Assembly: GCF_028372415.1 (NCBI RefSeq)
Contig: NC_092872.1
Span: forward strand, 553,614,705-553,678,704
Source of the DNA: Notamacropus eugenii
Lineage: Eukaryota > Chordata > Mammalia > Diprotodontia > Macropodidae
DNA length: 64,000 nt
Direction: 5' to 3'
Part shown: positions 24,300 through 36,319 of the stretch, one piece after another
Layout: each line of letters begins with the position of its first letter
How positions within the stretch are numbered: the first letter of the stretch is position 1
Notes under the pieces: generated by a model
Databases searched by the model: none
What the model saw: the letters and a program-made list of their open reading frames with translations, nothing else
What the model was told of the DNA's origin: nothing
Program-made: the position numbers and the translations under genes

Positions 24300-24520
24300 T
24301 TTGGCCCCAAGATCTTTTTTAGGTAATTGTCCAATTTTCATCATTAGTTTGACTTGTCTGGCTGATATTTCAGCCCTTCCCAATCCTGTGATGCTTATAG
24401 GAGTCCCATGTTTAAACTTATCAGGGCTTCCATATTTAAGGGAGGGCTCTGGCCCAGTATCTATTAATGCCCTAGTTATAGTTGTTGATCCATCTTTCCA
24501 ACATATTGTCAAATTGATAT
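24300..24520 (-). pseudogene. Retroviral protease (pro) fragment
   Basis: Minus-strand translation contains ALIDTG (24,470-24,453) with the aspartyl-protease catalytic triad DTG. It is followed by a flap-like SITGLG and, further on, KIGQLPKK. About 70 residues of the fold remain. The frame then runs straight into the LTR, so the rest of protease and everything downstream in a normal provirus is gone. The residues after DTG differ from the usual A-D/E-x-S pattern. Confidence 0.75.
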
Positions 24521-24893
24521 GGGGTCTGTAATCCTGTCTGTGTATTTATTTAATCTGATCTGGAGGTCAGTCAATTTCCTAGGAACTGAGGTTACAGGAG
24601 AGAGAATCTAGAGATTTGGAAAGATGTTTGTAAGGAATACTAATAAAACCAGGGAAAGAATTGGCAAGGGTATGTAGGAGAGGCTGGATTTTATTAATAG
24701 GTTATCATGTTATGTATAAAAGCAGAGATGAGCTGCTGAAGGAAAAAAAATCAGATGGAAAAAGAGTTAGCTAGTTCACGTGGGAATTCTCAGTATTTGA
24801 GCTCTCCTTTAAAAGAGCAAGCTAGGGCATCTCAGGGTTCAGGAAGGAGGATCTATAGGGGTAGTTTTTACTTCTGTGTTCTATCTAGTATCA

Positions 24894-25007
24894 AGCTCCT
24901 TTTCTTGGTACATTTGGTACACTTTGTATAGATGGAATACCATCTATGGTATTCCAAAAATCTAGCCCTGCTCTCAATAAAGCAGTAAACAGTTCTTTTC
25001 TTGTCAT
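24894..25007 (-). pseudogene. Possible gag N-terminal remnant
   Basis: A minus-strand ATG at 25,007 opens 38 codons (MTRKELFTALLRAGL…) before a stop, just inside the truncated 5' LTR. The position suits the start of gag, but the identity is inferred from position only. Confidence 0.3.
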
Positions 25008-25016
25008 TCTATTCTG

Positions 25017-25424
25017 ACTCTCCATATAGGAGGCAGAAGAAAGACATTTATTCAAATACCAGAAAGCCAAATCCCAGTACCAGAAAGCCAAATCCATCAT
25101 AGAAACCAAGAAGTCATTACCCATTAGCACTGCAGGGGACAATACCATTCCCAAGTCTTGCCACCACTCCCCCACCCCACCCTTGACCTTCCCACATGCA
25201 AACACTCACAACACTAGCTGTGCCTGCCTGTGTCCTCTCTCACCTCTGCCTTTACTGCTCTCACCAGTTTTCTCCTAGCTCTGCTCCACCCTTCCTCTTC
25301 TACCCATTCAGCAAGCTCCTCCTACCACATGTGACTTGGACTTCCATGTAATTTAAGCAAGTCACATGGGCCTATTAATGAATGAGAAAATCTTCAAATT
25401 AAGCAAACAGACATTAACAATACA
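25017..25424 (-). repeat. 5' LTR of the endogenous retrovirus, truncated
   Basis: It matches the other LTR from ctctccatatagg (plus strand) to the CA end. The 81 bases corresponding to 23,847-23,927 (the U5 side) are absent. A 21-bp internal duplication (accagaaagccaaatccc unit, 25,058-25,096) is found only in this copy. Confidence 0.8.
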
Positions 25425-25874
25425 GTCCAGTAGCAAGATATAGATAAAGACAACTGGAGATAGCCCCAGGTGCAGTGGGAGACCTTGGCCTTTTCAAGCT
25501 CAGGTCTTTAACAGGTCTCAGTTTGACTGAGACAATGCCCATTCAGTGATTAAGGCTAGGTAAGAAATAAGGTAGATTCAGAATGGCCTCTTTTACCTAG
25601 TCAAAAAAAAAAAAAATCAATCTGGGAGGGGAAGACCCTCTGGCTTTCTAGCTAAAACTTAAACAACTTTTATTTACATTTACTCTGAGCCAGATGAGTC
25701 CCAAACAATGACCAAGTGGGGCTTGGTCTGGGATCTACTGGACAATCAATGAAAGCTAGAGTGATTTGAATTTAAGGCACTGTCCTTAAGAAAGAAATCT
25801 GGCTCATGAATCTCAAGATACCTTGCTAGGTTTCAGTGATCAAAGTTTATATTCTTTTGGGCAGACCACCTGCA

Positions 25875-26030
25875 GGTAAGGGTATGTGGACAAAGGGATG
25901 GGAAGGAGGAAAGAGGAGAGGGAGGGGGAAGGGAAGGGGAAGGCAAAGTGGAAGGGAAAGAAAAGGGAAAGAGGGAGATAGAGACAGAGAGGGAACTGGA
26001 ATAAGAAGAAGAAAGGAAGGAAGGAAACAT
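25875..26030. repeat. Purine-rich GGAAGG/GAGA low-complexity tract
   Basis: Plus strand is nearly all G and A with irregular GGGAA units. The frames on both strands across it are compositional artefacts. Confidence 0.85.
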
Positions 26031-26049
26031 TTAAGTATCTAAGTTCTGT

Positions 26050-26630
26050 TTGCCTTAGTTTCCTCTTCTGTAAACTGAACTGGAGAATGAAATAGCAAAC
26101 CACTCCAGTGTCTTTGTCAAGAAAACCTCTAATGTGGTCACAAAGAGTTTGTAAGGACTGAAAACAACTAAACAACAATTTTATGCTTGGTAGCTTAGTG
26201 GGTAAAGCACTAGGCCTGGAATCACAAAGAACTGAGTTCGAATCTCACCTTAGACATTTACTAGCTGTGTGACACCCTGGACGAGTCACTTAATTTTTAT
26301 TTGACTTAATCCATTGGAGAAGGAAATGGCAAACCACTCCAGTATCTTTGCCAAGAAAATCCCATGGACAGTCCACAGGGTCACGAAGAGTTGGACATAA
26401 CTGAATAACTGACTGACAACAACGTATGCCTTTCTTTGTGCTAAGCACTTTACAAATATTATCTCATTATCTCTGGGAGTAGGTGTTATTTGTATCCCCA
26501 TTTTACAGTTGAAAAAATTGAGACAGGTGACTTGCCTAGAGTTGCTCAAATCAGAAGTGTCTCAGGCAAAATTTGAACTCAGATCTTTCTGACTCTAGGC
26601 CCAGCTCTCTAACCACTTTTCAATAAGCTT
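26050..26630 (+). mobile_element. Marsupial SINE copies with BovB/RTE-like tails
   Basis: A 3' part lies at 26,050-26,180 (gaatgaaatagcaaaccact). A complete copy lies at 26,190-26,425, with a tRNA-like A box near 26,192 (tagcttagtgggtaaagc), a B box at about 26,236 (gagttcgaatctcacc), the CORE-type body, then ggagaaggaaatggcaaacc and gggtcacgaagagttggaca. A MIR body follows at 26,430-26,630. The terminal block resembles the BovB LINE 3' end, which indicates RTE-driven retroposition. Confidence 0.75.
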
Positions 26631-28254
26631 CTTGGAATCTTACCTCAGCCACTTATGGATGTGTGATTACTCTCCATGGGCCTCAATTCCCTCATATATA
26701 ATATTATGTATATATTAATACTAACATTTACGTATTTATTATGTTATATTGATACATACACAGTATTATCTATATATTTTTAATTTTTCCTTTTATATGC
26801 ATGATGCATATATGCATTTGTATTACTTTTTCCTCTATTAGAATGAAAGTCCATTAGGATAAAGATTGTTTTATTCTTTGTATCATATTTCCAGAGTCAA
26901 GCACAGTGTCTAACTCATAATACTTTCTAATTTATTGATTTTTGCATCTTTAAAAAACTTTTAGTATATAATATGTCCTTATTTTAATGAAATCAATAAT
27001 TGTATATTATTTAGAATGGAGTTTACAAATTTTTGCCACATATTCCTTGATTCTTACAATGAAGTCATACTTTCATCATACTGAATATTAAAAGTAATTT
27101 TGATGAACAGTTCATTTTCTCAAATTTGATCTTGATTATAAAACATAGGTTTTCAATGGAGTTTATATCAGCGAAGTTCCCAGACCATTATAGCTTATAA
27201 ATTTCCATGCTTGGATAAATTCCATAAGCTTTCATAGTGTGTAATATGCTATAATGTCATGTTACAGCGTTCCTTCTTCATGTGGAAATTTCTATAATTA
27301 TGGAACAATTCTGTTTCTCAGTATCATCAAAAAATGCGCCAGAGTTGAAGTCTAGGAAAAGACTTTTAAGCCCATTGGAAGAAAAAAAATGTGTGTTTGT
27401 GTGTATGTATGTATGTATGTGTGCATGTATTGGAATGGATATTTTACATTCTGAAAATGTCCATATGTTATCTAGAGAGCCTTCTGACAACAGATTTAGT
27501 ATATCCTTGATTGAAAAAGTATTTGACCAGTAAAAATTTCTTTTTTTTTCCTGATTTTTACTAACTTCAGTTTTTGTTTTATCTTTCTCATGAAATGTCT
27601 TTTCTTTTTGTCTTTATAGCTTTTGTTTTATCTTTCTCATGAAATGTCTTTTCTTTTTGTCTTTATAGCAATAATTAAGCTACTTTTTTATTGCTTATCT
27701 TGTTGTTCTTTCAATATCAAGATCTCTTTACTACATAGTAAATGAATCAATAACAAATTCTGTATATTCTTTGCTTGTTTTCGAGAATTAATTCGTCTCT
27801 TTTGCAGCAATAATTTGTCAGAATTTTTTTTTTGGACTTGGATGATCTTTGAAAGGCTTGACTTCATATCAGCAGCCACTGTAATATCTCTAACATTGAA
27901 ATGTGTTCTTTAAAAGCTACAACATTTGCACATTGTCTTGTAGTAGTATCCAATCTTAAAAACCACTGAATTGAAAATACTGCAAGAGAGATGAAAAGTG
28001 TGTATGGTATGTAATCCAGCAAGCAATTCATAAGGAACTAACTAAATTTGGAAAACCAGCTCAATCATTTTTATCTGCTTGGGGTAAAATGCTTGTAGTC
28101 AACTTAGTGTCAATAGATGTACACTCACATATGGTCATTGTTTTCATAAAAGGAAACCATATTAAAATTTTTATTCTACTGAATGGAAGGTGGAAGAGAT
28201 CAGTGCTCCTTCAAATGCAAGTCTTTATAATTTAGTAGCACATACTCTAGTTCT
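26631..28254. other. AT-rich unassigned DNA
   Basis: No gene or named repeat is recognised apart from the 49-bp tandem duplication (27,572-27,669) and a short GTAT microsatellite at about 27,391-27,425. Confidence 0.5.
27572..27669. repeat. Perfect 49-bp tandem duplication
   Basis: Copy one is 27,572-27,620 and copy two is 27,621-27,669; I compared them base by base and found no difference. Each unit begins ttttgttttatctttctcat and ends tttttgtctttatagc. Confidence 0.95.
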
Positions 28255-28999
28255 TCCCCCACAGCCCAAAAAATACCCGTGAAAAATGACTCTAAACAAA
28301 TTCTAGAGCAGCAGAAGCCATAAAATGATAGAGTGAAAGAGATTTCCAGCCCAAGGTAGCCTGGGAGGCTGACAGGAAAGGTCTATCACACAGGGCATGG
28401 AGTCGAGTGAAGTGCAGCCTGTTGTGAGCCACACAGCAAGGTGCAGCAGGGACAGGACCCACAACAGGCCTCAGGGGGGGAATCGCCAGCAACAGCTGCA
28501 GTTCTCAGATCACTCAACCCACAATTGCCAAAGACAAATTGAAAGGTCAGTGAGAAAGTTTTTTCAACTAGGTGATAAAGGAGCAGGGTCCTCCCCTAGC
28601 CCTAGCCCTAGGCAGCTGCAGCAAGAGAGAAGAAGGAGGCAGCACTGGTGGCAGTGGCAGCACCAGCAGCAGCATTCATTTTTGGAACCCTCCACCTAAA
28701 GACCCTGAAGGAATTGAGCCATTGATCTGAATCTCAGTCCTGAGTGGAACTGGTGGAGGCTTTGGAAAGGGAAATCTACTTGCAGATCCTGGGCAGAAAA
28801 GTTTTGGTAGCTCCCAAACGTCTCTCCTTTGATTGTGCCACCTTGGATGACCTGAGAACTTACAGGTCCCCAGAGTATACCCCTCTCTTGACAAAGGGCT
28901 CAAAAGTCAAGTAACTGGCTGGGAAAATACCCAGAAAAGGAAAAAATAAGACTATAGAAGGTTACTTTCTTGGTGAACAGGTATTTCCTTCCATCGTTT

Positions 29000-29985
29000 C
29001 AGATAAGGAAGAACAATGCTTACCATCAGAAGCCTTCAAAATAAATATGCAATGGTCTCAGGCCATGGAAGAGCTCTAAAAGACTTTGAAAATCAAGTAA
29101 GAGAGGTGGAGAAAAATTGAGAAGAGAAATGAGAGCAATGGAAGAAAATCCTTAAAAGCGAGTCAACAGCTTGCTAAAGGAGATCCAAAAAATGCTGAAG
29201 AAAATAACACCTTTAAAAATAGGCTAACTCAATTGGAAAAAGAGGTCCAAAATGCCAATGAGAAGAAGAATGCTTTAAAAAGCAGAATTAGCCAAATGGA
29301 AAAGGAGGTTCAAAAGCTCTTTAAAAATCAGAACAGAGCAGATGGAAGCTAATGACTTTATGAGAAGCCGAGAAATTACAAAACAAAACCAAAAGAATGA
29401 AAAAATGGAAGATAATGTGAACTATCTCATTGGAAAAACAACTGACCTGGAAAATAAATCCAGGAGAGACAATTTAAAAATTATGGGACTACCTGAAAGC
29501 CATGATCAAAAAAAAACAGCCTAGACATTATCTATCATGAAATTACCAAGGAAAACTGCCCTGATATTCTAGAACCAAAGGGCAAAATATTGAAAGAATC
29601 CACCAATCACCTCCTGAAAGAGATTCAAAAAGAGAAAATCCTAGGAATATTGTGGCCAAATTCCAGAGTTCCCAGATCAAGGAGAAAGTATTGCAAGCAG
29701 CTAGAAAGAAACAATTTGAGTATTGTGGAAATACAATCAAGATAATATAGGATCTGGCAGCTTCTACATTAAGGGATCAAATGGGTTGGAATATGATATT
29801 CCAGAAGTCAAAGGAACTGGGATTAAAACTAAGAATCACCTACCCAGCAAAACTGAGTATAATACTTCAGGGGGAAAAATGGTCATTCATTGATATAGAG
29901 GACTTTCAAGCATTTGTCATGAAAATCCCAGAACTGAATAGAAAATTTGACTTTCAAACACAAGAATCAAAAGAAGCATGAAAAG
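29000..29985 (+). pseudogene. L1 ORF1p-like pseudogene
   Basis: Plus-strand frames contain a coiled-coil-type Lys/Glu/Gln-rich segment (29,210-29,400), then ENKSRRDNLKIMGLPES (29,452-29,502), the L1 ORF1p RRM entry. Further on LKLRITYPAKLSIILQGEKW (29,820-29,882) matches the ORF1p C-terminal domain (cf. its ISYPAKLSF block). ORF1p is the RNA-binding trimer of L1. Stops and frameshifts, including a TAG at 29,522, break the frame. Confidence 0.75.
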
Positions 29986-30147
29986 GTAAACAGGAAAGAG
30001 AAATCATAAAGGACTTTCTAAAGTTGAGCTGCTTACATTCCTACATGGAAAGATAATATTTATAACTCTTGAGACTTTTCTCAGTATTTAGGTAATGGAA
30101 GGGATTATATACACATACACACGCACATGTACATACATATATATGTG

Positions 30148-30269
<122 letters not shown>

Positions 30270-31638
30270 AAGAGTACAGGGTAAGTTGAATAAGAAGGGA
30301 TAATATCTAAAAAAATAAAATTAAGGAATGATAGAGGACTATATTAGGAGGAGAAAGAGAGAAATGGAATGGGGAAAATTATCTCTCATAAAAGAGGCAA
30401 GAAAAGACTTTTTCAATAGAGGAGAAAAGACAGGAGGTGAGAGGGAAAAAGTGAAGCTTACTCTCTTCACATTTGGCTTAGGGAGGCAAAAACATGCTCA
30501 CTCAATTTGGTATGAAAATCTATCTTACACTACAGGAAAGTAGGGGAGAAGGGGACAAGTGGGGTGGGGGGATGATAGAAGGGAGGGCAAATGGGAGGAC
30601 AGAGTATTTCGAAGTAAGCACTTTTGGGGAGGGACAAGGCCAAAAGAGAGAATAGAATAAATGGGGGAGCAGGATAGAATGGAGGGAAATATAGTCTTAC
30701 ACAACATGAATAATATGGAAGTCTTTTGCAAAACTACACACAAGTAGCCTATATTGAATTGCTTCCTTTCTCAGGGGGGATGGGTGGGAAGGGAAGAAAG
30801 GAGAGAAGGTGGAGCTCAAAGTTTTAGGAATTAATGTTGAGAATTGTTTTTGCATACAACTGGGAAATAAGAAATACAGGTAATGGGGTATAGAAATCAA
30901 TCTTGCCCTACAAGAAAAGAGAGAAGATGAAGATAAGGGAAGGGAGGGCATATTGAGAAAAGGGATAATCAGAATGCAATGGGGAGAAAATCTGGAACTC
31001 AAAATTTTGTGGAAATGAATGTTGAAAACTAAAAATAAATAAATAAGCATTTAAAAAAAGAAAAAAGAAAAGTACTACAAACTTACATGCACACACACAT
31101 ACATACGTACACACACAGATACAAAGTAAGGGTCTAAGGGATTTAGTGCTGGAAAATCTTTTATTTTTAAATTTTCTTTTCACTCATAAACTTAAACATC
31201 AACATTTTCATATGCAAAGAACAGGAAAGAAAAGTGTATATGAAACTATAGACTTGTTACATATAGTTGGTCTTCTCTTTCTATTTAATTTAAAAGTATA
31301 GTAACAAAATTGTTCTGGTTGTGGATGTTCCCTTCTGAATTTTTTCCGTTCTTTTCTGTATATTTTTTAAAATTTTAAAATTTATTCTAAACTAAAATAG
31401 AAAATGAGAAAAGAAAAAATATTGCTATGTACACTACAGAACATGAGAGAATTCAATAAAAAACAATAAATTTCCTTTCCAAGAAAATCTACACAATAAA
31501 TACTATACATTATTTTCCAATTTGTCCAGCTTTTTTTTTCTTCCTTGTAGGTTTTCTTCTGTTCTTTGCTGTACACTTTTTATTTTATTTTTTCCTCCCT
31601 ACCCCCACCTAAAGAAGGCCAAAATTAAGAGAGGAGAT

Positions 31639-31640
<2 letters not shown>

Positions 31641-31699
<59 letters not shown>
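31641..31699. repeat. (GATA)n microsatellite, about 15 units
   Basis: Perfect tetranucleotide run, visible directly. Confidence 0.95.
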
Positions 31700-31799
31700 T
31701 TATAAATATATCCATATGTGCACATATATCTTCATACAGTTGCATGTAAGACTGTACTATGCTTATTTCTACTGGTCATCTGTTTCTCTGAAGGTGGAT

Positions 31800-32900
31800 A
31801 TCATCTTCCTTCATAAGTCCAAGTCTTTCCATGTTTTTTTCTAAATGAATAAGCTCATTATTTCCTACACCACAGCAATATTCTAATACAATCTTATTGT
31901 ATCTGAGAGTTGTTTATAAAAGTTTTCCTCCCAATTTTCTGTATTCCTTCTATTCTTGGCTGTATGTTTGATTTTGCAAGAAAATTTTAATTTAAAAAAA
32001 TCAAAATGATCTATTTTACACTTCAACAATGCTCACATTTTATAATACAATCTAAGATGTGATACTTCTGAATCCATTTCCTTTATATCTTTTTCCCCTG
32101 ATTTCTTTGAAGTTCCTGACCTTTTGCTCTTCCAAATGAACTTCATTATTATTTTTTTCTAATTTGATAAGATAATTTTTAGTAATTTAATTGGGATTGC
32201 ATTGAATAAATAGATTAGTTAGGTAAAATTGTCATTTTTTTATTATATTGGCTTTACCTTCCTTTGAACATTAAATATTATTTCAATTATTTAGATCTGA
32301 ATTTATTGGTATAAAAAGTGTTTTAAGTTTGTGTTCCTATAGTTCCTATGTCTGTTTTGGTAGGTATATTTTCAGATATTTTATATTGTCTAGGTATTTT
32401 AAAGGGTCTAAAATAATATTGAATAATTTTGCTGACATGTAGTGTAGTTTCCCTATCTTTCTCTCTTGATTAAATCTGTTTTAACTTTAACTCTGTCTGA
32501 GATCATGATTACTACTCCTGCTTTTTCACATGATAAACTCTACTCCTGACTTTTATTTTATCTTTGTATGTATCTATCATTTTTATAGCATTTTCTAGAA
32601 AGCAACAAAGTGTTGAATTTGAATTTTTAATTTACTATCAGTTTCCCTTTTGTGGGCAAATTCATCCCATTCACATTCTGAGCTATAATTATATGTTATG
32701 TATTTCCTGCTTTCCTATTTTTCCTCATTGTCTTTACCCTATTTCTATCCCTCCTCACTTCTCTGTTTCTACCTGCTACCCGACTACCTTGCCTTCCTAT
32801 TCCTTAACTACCATCCCTCCCTTAAGTTCCTCTATCATGTCTTGCCCTTTTATTTCTTTCTGAATTTAGAGGATTTTTATACCTTTCTAGATATATGTTA
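31800..32900 (-). mobile_element. L1 ORF2-region fragments, antisense
   Basis: Plus-strand landmarks (attgggattgcattgaataa near 32,191; tttattatattggctttacc near 32,240; aactctgtctgagatcatga near 32,490; aaattcatcccattcacatt near 32,660) are the complement of L1 ORF2 3' half. The first two recur at 59,990-60,060. The frames 32,564-33,042 on the plus strand are therefore not a gene. Confidence 0.65.
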
Positions 32901-34139
32901 TTTTTCTCTATTTTGTTGTGATAATTATATAAATTGTAGCTGTGCTCTGCATTATTGCGTACAAATCCATGAAACCCACTTACTAACCTCTGCTGCCCCC
33001 AGGAAAGTTCTGAAAAACATTAGCCTATCCAAAGCAATGTAGTGGGTTGTAGAGAGGAGCTAAGCAGGGTGTGAATGGAGAAGCAGCTATACAAGCTACA
33101 AATTCTTCCTCAGGAAGATCTTATAACCTGTGGCCTGTTTATTGATTGAAAGTATTTCCTAGTACCTAAAATGTGCCCATAATCAAACCTAAATAGAAAT
33201 AGATTCAAAGACAACTCCAATTTTTTTATCTGTGGTTTTCATTTCACAATTCTTTCTTCATCTATTACAGTGAAAAATCAGGGACTTTGATCTGAGAGAA
33301 ATAAAGCAAGTTTAAAGGCAACAACAATTCTATTCCCACATTAACCAAAATGCTTATTTGTGAAACATATGTGGTAATGCTTCCTGAAACAAACCACCAT
33401 ACAATAAGAAAGACAGTGGCAGTTTCCCAGTTGATTGTAGCCAACAGACCAGGGTAAGGGACTATATTCCAAAATGATTCATTTATTGGTAATAGATATT
33501 ATTAAGGTCTGCCACTTATTAGCTACATGGTATTGGGCAAGTAATCACTTCCTTTCTCTAGTGATCAGTTTTCCTATTGGTTAAAGGAAAGAGTTTACTA
33601 GATCAGGTGTTCTTGGCCTTTTGCCTTTTGATGAAGCCTGAGAACTCTTTCTTGCAATAATGTTTATAAATAATCAAGGAAATGCTAAATGACAATTACG
33701 AGTTAGCGAAAACTAAAATGTAATTTTTCTCATCCAAGTTTATGGATCAACTGAGATCTACCAATATACCTCCTTGGGGTCCATGGAAAAGCACCCCTGA
33801 ACTAGATGCTAAGATTCCTTACAACTCTAAATCCAATGATCCAAAATACATGTTGTCACAGTATTTGGCACAAAGTAGGTACTTAATAAATATATGCTTA
33901 TCGATTAATTGATTGATTCTATGAAGTACCCATCAGTCAGGAAGTATTTATTAAGTTTGTACTACAGGAAGGGAGCCAAGATGGTGGAGTAGGAGGAAAC
34001 AGTATATCAAGGGGCTTCCCTCAACCTTCCCCAAACCAAAAGCAAACAAAAATACCACTTCTCCAAATAGATCTATAAAATGTATCAGATTGAGTCCTGA
34101 TGGTAAAATCTAAGAAAAAAAATCACAGTGAGTCATTTT
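32901..34139. repeat. Mixed: MIR, hAT MITE and L2 tail
   Basis: A MIR body lies at about 33,490-33,600. A hAT-like MITE spans 33,604-33,800, from caggtgttcttggcc to the complementary-type end ggtccatggaaaagcacccc. An L2-like tail lies at 33,860-33,915 (ggtacttaataaatatatgc). The rest is unassigned. Confidence 0.5.
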
Positions 34140-34720
34140 TCCAGCATAGGACAGCATTTATTAAACATTTGCTATTTTTAAAGTATTATGCCAAACACTA
34201 GAGCTACAAAGACAAAGATGGAATACCCTAACCTCAATAAGCTTACATTCTATCAGAGGAAACATCACGTCATATCTGAAATTATACAAAATGTATGAAA
34301 ACTGAATACAAGGTAGTTTGGGGAGGACTGACTCTGGAAGCTGAAAGAATTAGGAAAGGTTTCATGTAAAAGGTGATACTTGAACTGAGTCTTGAAGGCA
34401 ACTATGGATTCTAATAGACTGCAATGAGGAAGGAAAGAATTTCAGGAATAGAAGACAGTCAGTGGAAGAACACAGAGGTCGGAACATCATGGTTAAGGAA
34501 CAACAAGGCCAATGTGGCTAGGCCATGAGTGTATAGATGGGGAGCAATATGGAAAAGTGAAGACATTGTGAAGGGCTTTAAATGTAAAAAGAATTTATAT
34601 TTCCAGTGGACCTCTCTGTTGCCTCTGAGTCACTGGAGTTTACTGAACAGAATGTTAACATGGTCAGACCTGTACCATAGAAAAATCACTTTTGCACCTA
34701 TACAGACAATAGATTAGATT
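34140..34720 (+). repeat. Second copy of the long unclassified repeat
   Basis: Same order of landmarks as at 12,130-13,000: head acagcatttattaaacattt, then 'ggtttcatgtaaaaggtgat', gtgaagggctttaaatgtaa and acatggtcagacctgtacca. Confidence 0.6.
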
Positions 34721-34936
34721 AGATTGGGGAGGGGCTTGAGATAGTCACTCCATATTTAACAAGGCTTATCCTCCAATAATAAATACATAGACCATTGTTG
34801 GGACCATCTTAGAAGAACCTACTGGTATTTGTGCTTCATTGACATAACCTATGAATGTCCAGAGCCATCTTCATCAAACATTATAAAACCCTGATGGGAG
34901 GACTTAATAAATATTTGCTGAACTGTGTGTGTGTTA

Positions 34937-35057
34937 GAAACAGAGACAGAGACATAGAGAGAGAAGAAAAGACAGAGAGAAAAGAAAAAGGAGATAGAGG
35001 AGAGCAGGGAAAGAGAGAGGCAGAGAGAGAAAGAGAGAGAGAGAGAGAGACAGAGAC

Positions 35058-35104
<47 letters not shown>

Positions 35105-35121
35105 CAGACAGAGAGAGAGAA
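34937..35121. repeat. GA/GACA-rich simple repeat
   Basis: Nearly pure AG and ACAG units over about 185 bp with short phased GACAGACA blocks. Both strand frames across it are repeat-derived. Confidence 0.9.
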
Positions 35122-35429
35122 TGAGAACAGAATACATCAGGGCTTTGGGATTTCTAGTTTCTTCAACTACAGGGGAAGGGGGAGAAGGACTATAACCATG
35201 ATTTTATCAATTCAGTGAATGTCCCATGAAGAAATTTTCTCATCAAATACAGAATAGTATCTGCCCTGCAATTTACAGTCTTAGACAGTTGTCTGGGGTA
35301 TTAAGAGATTGAATGGTTTTCTTAGGGTCCCCAAAGCACTATGTGTCAGAGTCAAGACTTGAATCCAGGTATTCCTGAATCTCCAGCCTGCTCTCTATTC
35401 ACTATGCCACACTGAATCTTATTCCATAT

Positions 35430-35995
35430 ATTATGGATAGTTGCAATTGCAAATATCAAATTTCTATGTCTTGTTTGGTCATAAACTCTTCCTTTATCCA
35501 TGGATGTGACAGGTATATTTTTTCCTGCTTCCTTAATTTACTTATGATCTCACCCTTTATGTCTAAATCATTTATCCATTTTGACCTTATCTTGCTACAC
35601 AGTGTGAGATGTTGGTCTGTGCCTACTTTCTGCCAAACTACTTTCCAGTTTTCCCAGCAATTTTTGTCAAATGATGAATTCTTGCCCCCAAAGCTTAGAT
35701 CTTTGGGTTTATCAAATTTTAGATTACTGTGGTAATGTACTACTGTGTATCATGTACCTTATCTGTTCCATTTATCCATCATTCTAATTCTTAGCCAGTA
35801 TCAAATTGTTGTTATGCTTACTACTTTGTAATATAGTTTAAAATCTGGAACAGCTAGGCTGCCATCCTTCATGTCTTTTTTTCATTGATTCTCTTACTGT
35901 TATTGACCTTTGGTTCTTCCAGATGAATTTTGCAATTATTTTTTTCTAGCTCTGTAAAAAGATTCCCTGGTCATTTGATTGGTGTGGCAAACTGA
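35430..35995 (-). mobile_element. L1 ORF2 fragment, antisense
   Basis: Plus-strand blocks such as tttatccattttgaccttat, ttccagttttcccagcaatt and ggttcttccagatgaatttt are the complement of L1 ORF2. The last two recur at 59,660-59,950. Confidence 0.65.
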
Positions 35996-36319
35996 CCAAA
36001 TGATAATATGAGACTCACTCCGGATTTCTCTTCCCTCTTACTATAGTTCATAGCCCAAATCTGTAAGAAACTCTTTTCCCCACTATCCTATCATATCAAA
36101 GCTTACTGCTAATTAGATTATCAGATTATCATTACTGATAATTTTGCTGATTATTAAAACATACCAGCTCTTAGTAAAGGTTTTTTATGAACACATACAG
36201 TTGCTTCTAAGAATCCCACCCCTTACTCCAGACTGCAGCACACTGTAATACTTGGAGAAGAATGCATGATCTAAGAGGAGAGTGAACTATACATACATAA
36301 ATATAATAGCTCGAATATT

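Larger units (their letters stand above)
23847..25424 (-). mobile_element. Deleted endogenous retrovirus (provirus remnant)
   Basis: Two related long terminal repeats flank about 720 bp of internal sequence. The element begins TG…CA at its outer ends (tgtgtcacc at 23,847; caataca ending 25,424). It is bounded by a 5-bp duplication, GTCCA, at 23,842-23,846 and 25,425-25,429. Minus orientation is shown by three things: the DTG protease motif reads on the minus strand, AATAAA sits in the minus-strand repeat, and the minus-strand U5 end is cttggtgacaca. Nearly all of gag, and pol and env, are missing; the protease fragment abuts the downstream LTR. The upstream LTR also lost its R/U5 side together with the primer-binding region. 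It cannot encode a virus. I do not assign a retroviral class. Confidence 0.85.
23704..25840 (-). mobile_element. RTE-tailed SINE/LINE copy split by an endogenous retrovirus
   Basis: The minus-strand 3' tail appears on the plus strand as gttgttgtttgtcctgtatt at 23,706, followed by the body to 23,846. The rest resumes at 25,425 (gtagcaagatatagataaag) and runs through gggagaccttggccttttca to about 25,840. Without the intervening provirus the two halves join into the order seen in the uninterrupted copy at 59,185-59,640. Confidence 0.75.

Noticed and set aside
24249..24512. Complete protease gene
   Set aside because: Only a fragment around the DTG motif remains; the C-terminal part of the frame is LTR sequence.
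32564..33042. Overlapping plus-strand frames of about 100 codons
   Set aside because: They lie in antisense L1 sequence; landmark blocks recur in other L1 fragments of the window.
34855..35137. Arg/Glu-rich and Leu/Ser-rich frames
   Set aside because: Translation of the GA/GACA simple repeat.
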